This document shows, piece after piece, positions 8,203-15,807 of a stretch of 22,571 nt of DNA (positions within the stretch are counted from its first letter, which is position 1; every line of letters starts with the position of its first letter). Under the pieces are notes generated by a model. That model searched no databases. It was not told the DNA's origin and saw only the letters and a program-made list of their open reading frames with translations. Location: contig NW_008705599.1 in NCBI RefSeq assembly GCF_000186865.1, forward strand, positions 202,011 through 224,581. Reading direction: 5' to 3'. Origin of the DNA: Aureococcus anophagefferens. Lineage: Eukaryota > Sar > Pelagophyceae > Pelagomonadales > Pelagomonadaceae. The position numbers and the translations under genes were made by a program.

Positions 8203-9381
8203 ATGGAGGAGACCACGAGCCGCCGCGCGCGCCTCGAGCAGGAGCTCGGCCTCCTCCAGCAGGACGTCGCCTCGCTCTGCAGCAAGCTCCAGCGCGCGCC
8301 GAACTTCGCCGCCGCCGAGGAGGCCCCGAACGACGTCGTGGCGACGCTCCCGGCGAGCGAGCCGCGGCGCGAGACGAACGCGCTCGGCCGCGTCGCGCGG
8401 CTCCAGCGGTCGCTCGACGACATGACGCGGCGCCGCGACGAGGCGCTCTGCGAGGGCGCGCGCCTGCGCGCCGAGGTCGAGCGGCTCAAGACGCGCGGCG
8501 ACAAGTACGCGCAGCTCAAGGCCGCGCATGCCGCGCTCGAGGAGGACTACGCGAGCCTCCAGTCGTCGCTGGAGGCGTCGGAGCGCATCCGCGTCAAGCA
8601 GAAGGACCTGCTGCGCCTCCTCCAGCGCGCCGACGACGACGAGGCCCAGGCCGCGCGCGACGACGCGGCGCGCCGCGACCGCCGCGCCGCGCCGCCGACG
8701 CGGTCCGCGTCGCCGCCGCCGCCGCCGCCGCCGCCGCGGTCGCGCCGCGACGACTGCGACGGCGACGACGCGCCGCGCTGGTCCGCGCACTCGTCGCTCG
8801 ACGCCGCGAGCCGGAGCCTGGCGGACTCGCGGTTCCAGCGGCTGCTGCTAGGCGAGGACCCCTTCCCGGCGGGCGACGACGGCTTCGACGACGACGACGA
8901 CCCGGACGACGACGCCGACGGCGCGCTCGCCGACGCCGGCGCCGCGCTCCGCGCCGCGCGCGCGACCCTGGGCAGCGCCGCGCGCGCCGCGAAGCGCCGC
9001 CCGGCGGGCAAGAGCCCGACGCCGCGCCGCGCGGCCGCGGCGCCGAAGCCCAAGGCCGCCAAGGCCGCCGCCGCCCGGAGCGGGCCGCCGTCCGCGCGCC
9101 GCGCGGCCGCGCCCCTCGGCGCCGCCGCGCGCCGCGCGCCCGCGCTGCCGCCGCCGCCGCCCGCGCCGCCGCGCGCGCCGAAGCGCGGCGCGACGCCGCC
9201 GGCGAAGCGCGCGCCGCCGTCCGCGCGGCTCACGGCGTCCGCGCGCATCGACCGGGCGCTCGCGACGCCCAAGGGCGGCCCCCCGACGAGCGCGAGGACC
9301 GCGCGGTCGTCGGCGCGCGCGCGGTCGCCGGCGCCCAAGTCGACCGCGAAGCGAAAAGCGACGACGCCGAAGCGACGGTGA
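8203..9381 (+). CDS. Coiled-coil protein with a basic Ala/Pro/Lys-rich tail, function unknown
   Basis: This 392-residue protein belongs to no family I recognise. Heptad-like segments at about 7-30 and 60-142 (for example LEQELGLLQQDVASL and ALEEDYASLQSSLEA) predict two coiled coils. A poly-Pro segment and an acidic poly-Asp patch (FDDDDDPDDDADG, about 227-239) follow. From about 260 to the end the chain is Ala/Pro/Lys/Arg-rich, like a histone H1 tail. It contains several SP/TP sites that would suit phosphorylation by proline-directed kinases. A basic tail plus a coiled coil would fit a chromatin, microtubule or centrosome binder; this is inference from composition. The first ATG of the frame is 8203; the frame extends upstream without another ATG. 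Confidence 0.72.
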   Translation: MEETTSRRARLEQELGLLQQDVASLCSKLQRAPNFAAAEEAPNDVVATLPASEPRRETNALGRVARLQRSLDDMTRRRDEALCEGARLRAEVERLKTRGDKYAQLKAAHAALEEDYASLQSSLEASERIRVKQKDLLRLLQRADDDEAQAARDDAARRDRRAAPPTRSASPPPPPPPPRSRRDDCDGDDAPRWSAHSSLDAASRSLADSRFQRLLLGEDPFPAGDDGFDDDDDPDDDADGALADAGAALRAARATLGSAARAAKRRPAGKSPTPRRAAAAPKPKAAKAAAARSGPPSARRAAAPLGAAARRAPALPPPPPAPPRAPKRGATPPAKRAPPSARLTASARIDRALATPKGGPPTSARTARSSARARSPAPKSTAKRKATTPKRR

Positions 9382-9608
9382 GCCCCGGGCGGCTTAAGGA
9401 CCCCGGGAACTGCGCACAGGGATGAATTTATGGCGGAGCGACTGGGGTCGGCGGGCCGCTCTGACAAGCGGGCCGGTGGTCGCCGAGTCGCCGCGCGCGG
9501 AGGTCCTGCGTCGTTCGAAGGAGAGGGGGGGCGTGGTGTCCAGCCGCTGCAGCCGCGGGAAGGGGGTATCAACTATTTCTTTGTGCAGCCGGCCGCAGCG
9601 GCGCGGGC
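9382..9608. other. Tail-to-tail intergenic region, coiled-coil gene and cyclase gene
   Basis: These 227 bp between convergent stops hold no gene that I can support. A CCCCGGG...CCCCGGG inverted or direct pair occurs just after the first stop (about 9383-9406), together with a short AT-rich patch GATGAATTTATGG at about 9421-9433. Confidence 0.3.
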
Positions 9609-11387
9609 TCACGACTCGCGGTCCGCGGCGAAGGACTTGGACGGGTCCCACTTGGTCTCCGGGTGGGCGTCGATGAACTCGCTCAGCTTGGCGAAGGCGC
9701 GCTCGATCTCGTCGTCGGTCATCTCGTCCGTGTAGGCGCACTCGCCGATGCCGTTGGGGAGCGGCGCGCGGAGGATGCCGTCGCGGTGCACCGTGATCTC
9801 GCGGGCCGCGCGCTTGTAGGTCTCCGCCGTGATGCCCTCGATGGAGCAGGGCAGGCCCAGCGCGGCGTAGAGGTCCAGCACGCGGTCCGTGTCCGCGTCG
9901 CTCAGCAGGCCCTTGTCGTTCGCGATCATCGTGTTCATGATGCAGTCGATGGCGACGGCCTCGCCGTGGCGGAGCTTGAAGGCCTCCGTCGTCTCGAGCG
10001 TGCGCGAGAAGGAGTGGCCAAAGTCCATGGGGCGCAGGAGGCTCTCCTCCCAGAGGTCCGGGCCGATGCACTCGAGCATCGTGTCCACGCTCCGCTTGAT
10101 GACGTCGTCGGCCACGGGGTCGTCGACGAACTTCTTGTCGATGAGGCGCGCGCCGTGGGCCTCCATGAGGTCGAAGAGCGTGCCGTCGTGGACCAGCGCC
10201 GCCTTCATGATCTCGCCGCAGCCCGAGATGACGTCGGGGTAGCTGACAGTGGGAAGAAACGACGTGTCGACGAACGTGTGGCTCGGCGAGAAGAAGTGGC
10301 CGACGCCGTTCTTGCGCTTGTAGTTCACCGCGACCTTGATGCCCACGGACGCGTCGACCATGCCCAGCAGCGTCGTCGGCATGCGCGCCCAGGGCACGCC
10401 GCGGCGCCACAGCGCGCACGCGAACCCGGCCGTGTCCGTGAGCACGCCCCCGCCGACGGCGAGGATGGGCTCCGCGCGCCGCAGCGGGTCGACGCGGGCG
10501 ATCTCGTCCAGCATGAAGATCATGTTCTCCATGGACTTCTCGTCCTCGTTGCCCGGCGCGATGATGGGGTCGAGGACCAAATCCACGGACGCGGCCCACG
10601 CCTCCATCTTCTCCTTGTAGAGGCCCCAGACCGTCTCGTCGACGATGGTGACGAGGCGCCCCGTCGTCAGCTCCAGCTTCTCCGCGAGGAAGGGGTTCCC
10701 CGGCGCGAAGCAGTCCGGCGACTGCCAGATCTGCTGGCGCACGCGGCCGTCGTAGGTCTCCCACTTCGGGCCGCCGTCCTGCCCGACCTGCACGCCCTCG
10801 ACGGTCCGCGCGAGCCAGGCCCGCGACGGCGCGTCCAGGGGCGACACGAAGAGGCTCGCGACGCCGCCGGCGCCGTCGAAGGCCGCCGCCACGTCCAGCT
10901 CCGCGGCGACGGCGCCGGACTCGGCCTTGGCCGTGAGCCGCGCGGACACGGTGCGGTCCTCGCCGACGAGCGTGGTCACGCCCGACCAGTCGAAGCCCGC
11001 GGCGTCGCCCTCGAAGAAGAGGCGGCTCAGGCCCCGCTTCACGGCGCCCTGGCCGTCGTAGCGCGTCGTCGTCTCGTGCTCAAACTGTAAAGCGCCGCTG
11101 TAGGCGAAGCTCGCGACGACTTCGTCGATGAGCCGCTTGTCGCCGACGGCGGCCTCGCAGGCGCCGACGAAGCCTTCGAAGAGCGACGCCTCGTCGGCGC
11201 CGGGGTCCGCGGCGGGGCGCGCGGGCGCCGCGGTTTCTTCGCGGCTCGCGAGCGCCTTGAGAGGCCCGCCCCTAGCCCAGCTCGGGCGCGCGGCCCCGTG
11301 CGCCGCGTGGCCGCCGACGCTGGCGACGAGGGCGTTGAGCCGGCCGACGCTCGCGGCGAACACGATGAGGGCCGTAGCATGCACCAT
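9609..11387 (-). CDS. Sugar phosphate cyclase (EEVS/DDGS/DHQ-synthase superfamily) with NTF2-like N-terminal domain
   Basis: This superfamily cyclises heptulose phosphates with NAD+ and a divalent metal. EEVS and DDGS use sedoheptulose 7-phosphate; DDGS begins mycosporine-like sunscreen synthesis. From ATG 11387 the protein is 592 residues. A hydrophobic N-terminus (residues 4-24) suggests a signal or plastid presequence. Residues about 66-185 look like an NTF2/SnoaL-type alpha+beta domain. The cyclase fold fills about 205-592. It carries GGGVLTDTAGFA (312-323), PTTLLGMVDASVGIKVAVN (337-355), GEIMKAALVHD (391-401), GHSFSRTLE (457-465) and RHGEAVAID (473-481), with metal ligands Glu392, His458 and His474 present. 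DASVGIKVAVN and GEAVAID favour EEVS/DDGS over true DHQ synthase. KNGVG at 359-363 replaces the usual KNRLG or KNLIG, so the substrate is uncertain. ATG 11456 is an alternative start. Confidence 0.85.
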   Translation of the reverse strand: MVHATALIVFAASVGRLNALVASVGGHAAHGAARPSWARGGPLKALASREETAAPARPAADPGADEASLFEGFVGACEAAVGDKRLIDEVVASFAYSGALQFEHETTTRYDGQGAVKRGLSRLFFEGDAAGFDWSGVTTLVGEDRTVSARLTAKAESGAVAAELDVAAAFDGAGGVASLFVSPLDAPSRAWLARTVEGVQVGQDGGPKWETYDGRVRQQIWQSPDCFAPGNPFLAEKLELTTGRLVTIVDETVWGLYKEKMEAWAASVDLVLDPIIAPGNEDEKSMENMIFMLDEIARVDPLRRAEPILAVGGGVLTDTAGFACALWRRGVPWARMPTTLLGMVDASVGIKVAVNYKRKNGVGHFFSPSHTFVDTSFLPTVSYPDVISGCGEIMKAALVHDGTLFDLMEAHGARLIDKKFVDDPVADDVIKRSVDTMLECIGPDLWEESLLRPMDFGHSFSRTLETTEAFKLRHGEAVAIDCIMNTMIANDKGLLSDADTDRVLDLYAALGLPCSIEGITAETYKRAAREITVHRDGILRAPLPNGIGECAYTDEMTDDEIERAFAKLSEFIDAHPETKWDPSKSFAADRES

Positions 11388-11625
11388 GTTGCAGCGCGCG
11401 CCAATCGACTTCGAGCGCCCTCCTAGAGATCGCTTTGCGTCCGCGTCACTCGGCATGTCGCTGGCAACATGAGCGTGCACGCTTACTAAAGTGAAGGTGC
11501 ATCTCTTACCACAAGCCCTCTGCAAGTCAGCACTGCCTTCCTAGCGGCGCGCTGCGTCTCCGCGGCGCACTCGCCCACCGCCCGACCGCCCCCCAGGACA
11601 CAGCCGCACAAAACACACCCTATTT
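11388..11625 (-). promoter_or_regulatory. Upstream region of the cyclase gene
   Basis: The space between two genes in tandem on the minus strand is 238 bp. It must hold the 3' end of the membrane glycoprotein gene and the promoter of the cyclase gene. On the minus strand CCTTCAC occurs at 11497-11491. An AT-richer patch lies at 11480-11500. No further gene is visible. Confidence 0.35.
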
Positions 11626-13179
11626 TTACGTCAGCAGCGCCGCGTCCGCGCTCAGCTCGGAGTCGCACGTGTCCGCGCAGACGCCGTCCGTCTGGAGCGT
11701 GTAGAGACCGCCGTTGTTCTCGCGGTTGCACGTGCACACGTTCGCGTCGCGGTCCCGGGACCCCCGGTCGCAGCCGAGGACGTTGAACTCCCAGGCGACG
11801 GCGCCCCACTTGCCGCAATAGAAGTGCTGCGAGTACTGGCCGTTCGCGTGGCCCGTGCGCTGGCCGACGTTGACGTCCTTCGCCTCGAGCTCCGTGTCGA
11901 AGTAGTGCAGCAGCCCGATGGTGTCGTTGGAGCACGTGCCCGTGCCCTCGTACTGGAAGCCCACGTGCGTGTCCAGGAAGTGGTTCCAGTCCATGCCCCA
12001 GCCCCACTCGGAGTTCGTGCCCATGTAGTCGTGGACGTGCTCGACGTACGCGTCCCAGTCGGCGACCGTGTGCTCGAAGGCGTCGCCGCCCGCGAGGCCC
12101 GGCGCGGCGCGGTTCTCCACGTAGGTCAGCGACGGCTGGAAGCGGCCGAAGATGTCGCCGAGGTGGCCGCTCACGGACACGCGGCGCGCGACGCAGTCCG
12201 CGACGTCCAAATCGACGACCTGGGGCGACAGGGGCGCGGCGACGTCGACCCAGTTCGCCACGGTCTGGGCCGCGTCGCGGGCCGAGACCTGGATGTCGAC
12301 CAGGACGGGCGGCGCGAAGCCCTTCTCGTCGATCCACGCGGCGTAGAACTCCGACGACGCGTAGTACTCGGCGGCCTTTTCGCGGTAGTAGGCGTCCAGC
12401 AGGTCGACGGACCGCGACGGCAGGCGCATGGCCGCCTCGCACTCCGACTCGCCGTACACCGGCCACGCGGCGGCCAGCGCGGCCAGCGTCGCGTCGCCGA
12501 GCACGGGCGCGGCGAGCTCGTAGACGCGGCCCGTGACGTGGAATAGGAGGTGCGCGACTTCCACGGTCTCGTCGCCGTCGTGGACGTAGCCCGTCGTGCG
12601 CCGGCCGAGCAGCGTGACGTTGCCGCCGTAGGCGACGATGGCATCATAGTGCGCGAGGAAGTTCGCCGACGACGTGTAGAGCTGGACGCGGTTGTGCATG
12701 AACGCGTTCCACTGGTTGCCCGCGAGCGCGTCTTCCACGACGCGCTCGAAGAAGTCGACCCACTCGACGAGGGGCACGGGGCCCTCCGTGAGCGCCGGCG
12801 CCTCGACGAAGTGGAGCCCCACGTCGTTGGCCACGTTCGCGTACGACTTGACGCCCTCGCAGCCGAGGCAGAAGACCTCCGTCGGGGCGAGCGTCGAGTT
12901 GATAAAGGGCACGATGTGCTTGTAGGATCCCGGCGGCGTCGCGATGGTGGCCTTGTAGACCATCCAGTCCCACTGCGTCGCGTTGTAGCTCCGCGTCGCG
13001 TTGGTCACCGTCGCGAGCGTCGTCGCGCCGCGTTCCAGGAGACGCGGGCGGAGCCGCAGGGACAGGGCCCCGAGCGTCGCCGCGAGGGCGACGGCGACGA
13101 GCGCCGCGGATCGGCGTTTTGGTGGTCTCCTTGTTTCCGAATCCACGAGGGACGCCGCCGCGGCGGGGCTGCCCCCCAT
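11626..13179 (-). CDS. Type II membrane glycoprotein, family not recognised
   Basis: The 517-residue protein has an N-terminal basic cluster (RRPPKRR, 17-23) followed by one hydrophobic helix (about 25-41). This predicts a signal anchor with the bulk in the ER/Golgi lumen or outside the cell. Five N-glycosylation sequons occur: NAT at 60 and 66, NST at 93, NVT at 187 and NDT at 418. The lumenal domain is rich in Trp, Tyr, His and Asp. Conserved-looking stretches include VFCLGCEGVKSYANVAND (102-119), HLLFHVTGRVYELAAP (210-225), DWNHFLDTHVGFQY (397-410) and GQYSQHFYCGKWGAVAW (447-463). Four Cys in CTC (482-484) and CADTC (501-505) probably form disulfides. The HxxFH and related His/Glu positions might bind metal, but I cannot assign a fold or function. 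The ATG at 13177-13179 fits the short N-terminal anchor. Confidence 0.75.
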   Translation of the reverse strand: MGGSPAAAASLVDSETRRPPKRRSAALVAVALAATLGALSLRLRPRLLERGATTLATVTNATRSYNATQWDWMVYKATIATPPGSYKHIVPFINSTLAPTEVFCLGCEGVKSYANVANDVGLHFVEAPALTEGPVPLVEWVDFFERVVEDALAGNQWNAFMHNRVQLYTSSANFLAHYDAIVAYGGNVTLLGRRTTGYVHDGDETVEVAHLLFHVTGRVYELAAPVLGDATLAALAAAWPVYGESECEAAMRLPSRSVDLLDAYYREKAAEYYASSEFYAAWIDEKGFAPPVLVDIQVSARDAAQTVANWVDVAAPLSPQVVDLDVADCVARRVSVSGHLGDIFGRFQPSLTYVENRAAPGLAGGDAFEHTVADWDAYVEHVHDYMGTNSEWGWGMDWNHFLDTHVGFQYEGTGTCSNDTIGLLHYFDTELEAKDVNVGQRTGHANGQYSQHFYCGKWGAVAWEFNVLGCDRGSRDRDANVCTCNRENNGGLYTLQTDGVCADTCDSELSADAALLT

Positions 13180-13311
13180 CGTGGAAGGCCGGCGTCGTCG
13201 AACTCGTCCTATGTCGGCCTCAACGCCAGACGAGGCACCGACGGAGCCGCACCGCTTGAAGCTTGCGGCAGATCGACACCTCGCCTCGCCGTGCACGGAG
13301 AGCGCAGCGCC
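13180..13311. promoter_or_regulatory. Compact bidirectional promoter between two membrane-protein genes
   Basis: With 132 bp between divergent start codons, this is the shortest head-to-head spacer in the window. No TATA-like element stands out. Both flanking genes encode single-pass membrane proteins, so shared expression is plausible. Confidence 0.4.
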
Positions 13312-14136
13312 ATGGACAAGAAAGCGCTCCACAAGCGCAAAATGGCGGGCCGCAAGGCCGCGCGCGACGAAAAGGAGGCCGAGGACAAGCCGCCGGCGCC
13401 CGTGGACGACAGCAGCGACGACGACGAGGGCTACGCGCCGAGCCGCGGCGGCGGCGGCGGCAAGAAGTCCAAGGGCATCAAGTGGAAGTACGTGGCCTTC
13501 CTCGCCCTGCTCTTCGGGTCGGCGATCCTGCCCGCGCTCCTCTGGGTCGTCGACAACGTCGGCGGCCTGCTCGGCGCGGGCGCGTCGTCGTCGATCTCGG
13601 GCCTCGGCGCCAAGCTCGGCATGTCCGCGACGCCCACGGAGCGCCTCACGTCCTTCTACGAGAAGCACAACCCGGACAAGGTCGACGAGGTCGACGCCTT
13701 GATCGCCAAGTACGCGGGCAACTACCCGAAGATGGTCAAGGTGCTCGAGGCCAAGTACGGCGACTACGGCTACTTCATGGGCTGGGAGAACGACGCGTCC
13801 TTCACCTCCTTCCTCTCCAAGGAGGGCGCCAAGTGGGCCCAGGCCTCCCAGTTCTACTACCGGCGCTACATGCCCTACAAGGCCCGCATGGCCTTTTACA
13901 AAATGTACGAGGCGCTCGACCGCATCTTCGGCCCGTCCATCAACCTCGTCCGCACGATCCTCCTCGACTGGCTCTCGCCGGCCTTCCCGAGCCTCGAGAA
14001 GTGGATCGGCAAGCCCCCGGGCTACCGCCCGCCCAAGGCCACGACGGCCCGCCGCCGCGCCGCGTCCAACGCCGCCAAGGGCAAGGCCGGCGCCAACAAG
14101 CGCCGGGCGCCCAAGAGCACGCGGACGGCGAAGTAG
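13312..14136 (+). CDS. Single-pass membrane protein, function unknown
   Basis: The protein is 274 residues. A basic then acidic N-terminus (DDSSDDDEG, 32-40) leads to one hydrophobic helix at about 60-80 (VAFLALLFGSAILPALLWVV). Next is a conserved-looking helical module at about 107-151, TPTERLTSFYEKHNPDKVDE followed by a KYAGNYPKMV-like helix and EAKYGDYG. I have the impression of similar NPxKxxxVDxLLxKYxG modules in other protist proteins, but cannot name a family. A second, aromatic-rich part (152-235) contains FMGWENDASFTSFL and RRYMPYKARMAFYKMYEALD. The C-terminus is strongly basic (about 240-274). No cleavable signal peptide is evident; topology is uncertain. The first ATG of the conserved frame is used; an upstream open frame lacks support. 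Confidence 0.78.
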   Translation: MDKKALHKRKMAGRKAARDEKEAEDKPPAPVDDSSDDDEGYAPSRGGGGGKKSKGIKWKYVAFLALLFGSAILPALLWVVDNVGGLLGAGASSSISGLGAKLGMSATPTERLTSFYEKHNPDKVDEVDALIAKYAGNYPKMVKVLEAKYGDYGYFMGWENDASFTSFLSKEGAKWAQASQFYYRRYMPYKARMAFYKMYEALDRIFGPSINLVRTILLDWLSPAFPSLEKWIGKPPGYRPPKATTARRRAASNAAKGKAGANKRRAPKSTRTAK

Positions 14137-14344
14137 GTGGGGCTGTGGTGCGTAACGTCCCTCTCGGATGGCTCTATCGGATGGCGAGATGATGGCTCCG
14201 CGCGTAGTGCATGCCCCGCAGAATTCATGCCTTGCGTCATGACCGGCGCCGCCTCGCTCCGGATCGCCGGGCTCATGAGCCGGGGTCGCGTCCGAGCGCG
14301 CGGGGTCGCCCTCGCGTAAGGTCGCTGGAGGTCGCTCGAGATGG

Positions 14345-14382
14345 CTCCGGATCGCGCCGGATCGCGCCGGATCGCTCCGGGA
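14345..14382 (+). repeat. Decamer tandem repeat GGATCGCGCC
   Basis: GGATCGCGCC is repeated at intervals of ten bases, with a last diverged unit GGATCGCTCC. It is preceded by a related GGTCGCT iteration at about 14320-14336. Confidence 0.65.
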
Positions 14383-14423
14383 TCCCGGTGAGGCCTCGAC
14401 GAGGGGGCCCTGCACAACGGTGC

Positions 14424-14690
14424 GTGCCAGTGCCGCGGTCCCCGGCCACGTCCCCGGCCCGTGCCCGGGCCGTGCCCGGGGCCCCGTGCCGGGCCCGTGC
14501 CGGGCCTCCCCGGCCCGTGCCCGGCCCGTGCCCGGGGCCCGTGCCGAGTGCCGGGCCCGTGCCGGGCCGCGTGGCCCGTGCCCGGCCCGTGCCCGGGGGC
14601 CCGTGCCGAGTGCCGTGCCGCGTGCCGGGCCCGTGCCGGGCCGCGTGCCCGGAGCGCATTTACCGTGCCGGAACCCCCGTGCCCGCCGTC
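14424..14690 (+). repeat. GTGCC/CCCGG-rich minisatellite
   Basis: The pentamer GTGCC occurs about 20 times in this stretch, in units such as GCCCGTGCCCGG and GTGCCGGGCCC. A higher-order unit of roughly 65-75 bp, including CCCGTGCCGAGTGCCG and ending GTGCCGGGCCGCGTG, appears twice (about 14510-14573 and 14573-14648). The units are partly self-complementary (CCCGGG, GGGCCC), so single strands could fold into hairpins. Confidence 0.8.
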
Positions 14691-15107
14691 CCCGGCCCCC
14701 GTCCCGGGGCCGGACCGTCGTGCAGGGGCCCGTTCGACGCGTACGAGCTCCCGTGAGGCTCAGCGCAGGCGCTGGCCTTCGATACCCGGCGCGGCGCTTG
14801 AAGGAGGCGACGACAAAGCGAGGTGATGAAGCCCGCGTCAGACCATCAAATTCGCCGGCGAAGAGCGTCGTGAGTGCGTCGTGAGAGCGTCGTGAGAGGC
14901 GGAACGCGCGGGGGCAGTGCGGTGGCGGCGCGCGGACGAAAAAACGCGGCCTCCGGGCGTCTCGGTGGCCGCGTTCCGTCCGCGCACCGCGCCGCTGCTC
15001 GCCTGCCGCCGCCGACGGGCCCTGGCTCGCGCGGGGACGGAGAGTCGCGCGCCGCCGCCGCGCCGGACGGACCGCCCGACGCGCGACGCTTCCGTAGGTT
15101 TTTCGCC

Positions 15108-15689
15108 ATGGCCAAGCTCCTGCTCCTCGTCGCGGGCGTCGCCGCGTTCCAGCCGACGACGGGCCCCGCGCGGCCGGCGACGCAGCTCCAGTGGTCGAAG
15201 ACGGCCAAGGAGCTCAGGCAGAAGTACCCGAACGCGGGCGCGCAGCCGGTCAAGTACGTGCTCACGAAGAACGCGCCGCCCTACGGCAACGAGGGCGACG
15301 TGCTCAAGGTGTCGCGGGGCTTCGCCGTCAACTACCTGACGGCCAAGGAGCTCGGCGTCCCCGCGTCGGCGGAGGTCATCGCGGCCGACGAGGTCAAAAA
15401 GGCCGCGGCGGCGGCGGCGGACGCGGCGGCGTACGACGCGGCGGCGGACGTCGCCCAGGGCCTCGCGGGCCTCGACCTGAAGATTGTCCGCGCGCTCGGC
15501 GAGGACGGCGACGTCGGCGCCGTCGACGTCGCCGACGTGCTCCAGGTCCTCACGGCCGCGGCGTCCGGCGACGTCTCCAAGGCCAAGGTCAAGGTCCCGG
15601 CCATCTCGAGCCACGGCGACTACCCCGTCACCGTCGAGCTCCACAAAAAGCTCAAGATCGAGCTCACGCTCTCCGTCGTCGAGGCGTAG
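15108..15689 (+). CDS. rpl9: Plastid-targeted 50S ribosomal protein bL9
   Basis: bL9 binds 23S rRNA domain V at the base of the L1 stalk; this nuclear copy should act in the plastid. The protein is 193 residues against about 148 in bacteria, the excess being the presequence and a linker. Residues 1-14 (MAKLLLLVAGVAAF) form a short signal peptide followed by QP. The A-F-x-P junction resembles the ASAFAP cleavage motif of plastids derived from red algae. The bL9 N-domain is at about 46-90: VKYVLTKNAPPYGNEGDVLK then VSRGFAVNYLTAKELGVPAS, matching the G-DVV-V--GYARNFLIPKGLA pattern. The linker helix is poly-Ala rich (about 97-120). The C-domain is at about 125-193, with GEDGDVGAVDVADVLQVL and HGDYPVTVELHKKL. 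The plastid location is inferred from the presequence. Confidence 0.92.
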   Translation: MAKLLLLVAGVAAFQPTTGPARPATQLQWSKTAKELRQKYPNAGAQPVKYVLTKNAPPYGNEGDVLKVSRGFAVNYLTAKELGVPASAEVIAADEVKKAAAAAADAAAYDAAADVAQGLAGLDLKIVRALGEDGDVGAVDVADVLQVLTAAASGDVSKAKVKVPAISSHGDYPVTVELHKKLKIELTLSVVEA

Positions 15690-15807
15690 GGCGCCCTCCC
15701 GCCGCGCGCGCGCCGACGCCAGGCGCGCGCTTTATCAGTCTCCCGAGAACGAGCCGGCCCCGGGGGCGCGCGGTCGGTCGATTCAGGACGCAACACTGCA
15801 GTGCACA
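15690..15807. other. Tail-to-tail intergenic region, bL9 and 2OG oxygenase
   Basis: These 118 bp between convergent stops hold no gene. They presumably contain both 3' UTRs. Confidence 0.3.

Larger units (their letters stand above)
14137..15107. other. Gene-free region of about 970 bp upstream of bL9
   Basis: I see no defensible gene here. Several open frames are compositional, driven by the GTGCC-type repeats at 14424-14690. The part at 14150-14400 contains short iterations such as GGATGGC and GGATCGCGCC. The last 350 bp before the bL9 start are GC-rich, contain a GAGCGTCGTGAG-type iteration near 14863-14896, and presumably hold the promoter. Confidence 0.5.

Noticed and set aside
10000..10800. 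Assigning the cyclase as a shikimate-pathway 3-dehydroquinate synthase
   Set aside because: DASVGIKVAVN, GHSFSR and RHGEAVAID are closer to EEVS/DDGS enzymes, and no other shikimate gene or AROM-type fusion is adjacent. The substrate remains open.
13180..14415. N-terminal extension of the membrane glycoprotein frame to 14415
   Set aside because: It lies antisense to the single-pass membrane protein gene at 13312-14136, is compositionally biased, and would bury the signal anchor; ATG 13179 fits better.
14420..14884. Open frames of 120-180 residues in the gene-free region
   Set aside because: They are translations of the GTGCC-rich minisatellite in several frames and have no independent protein features.
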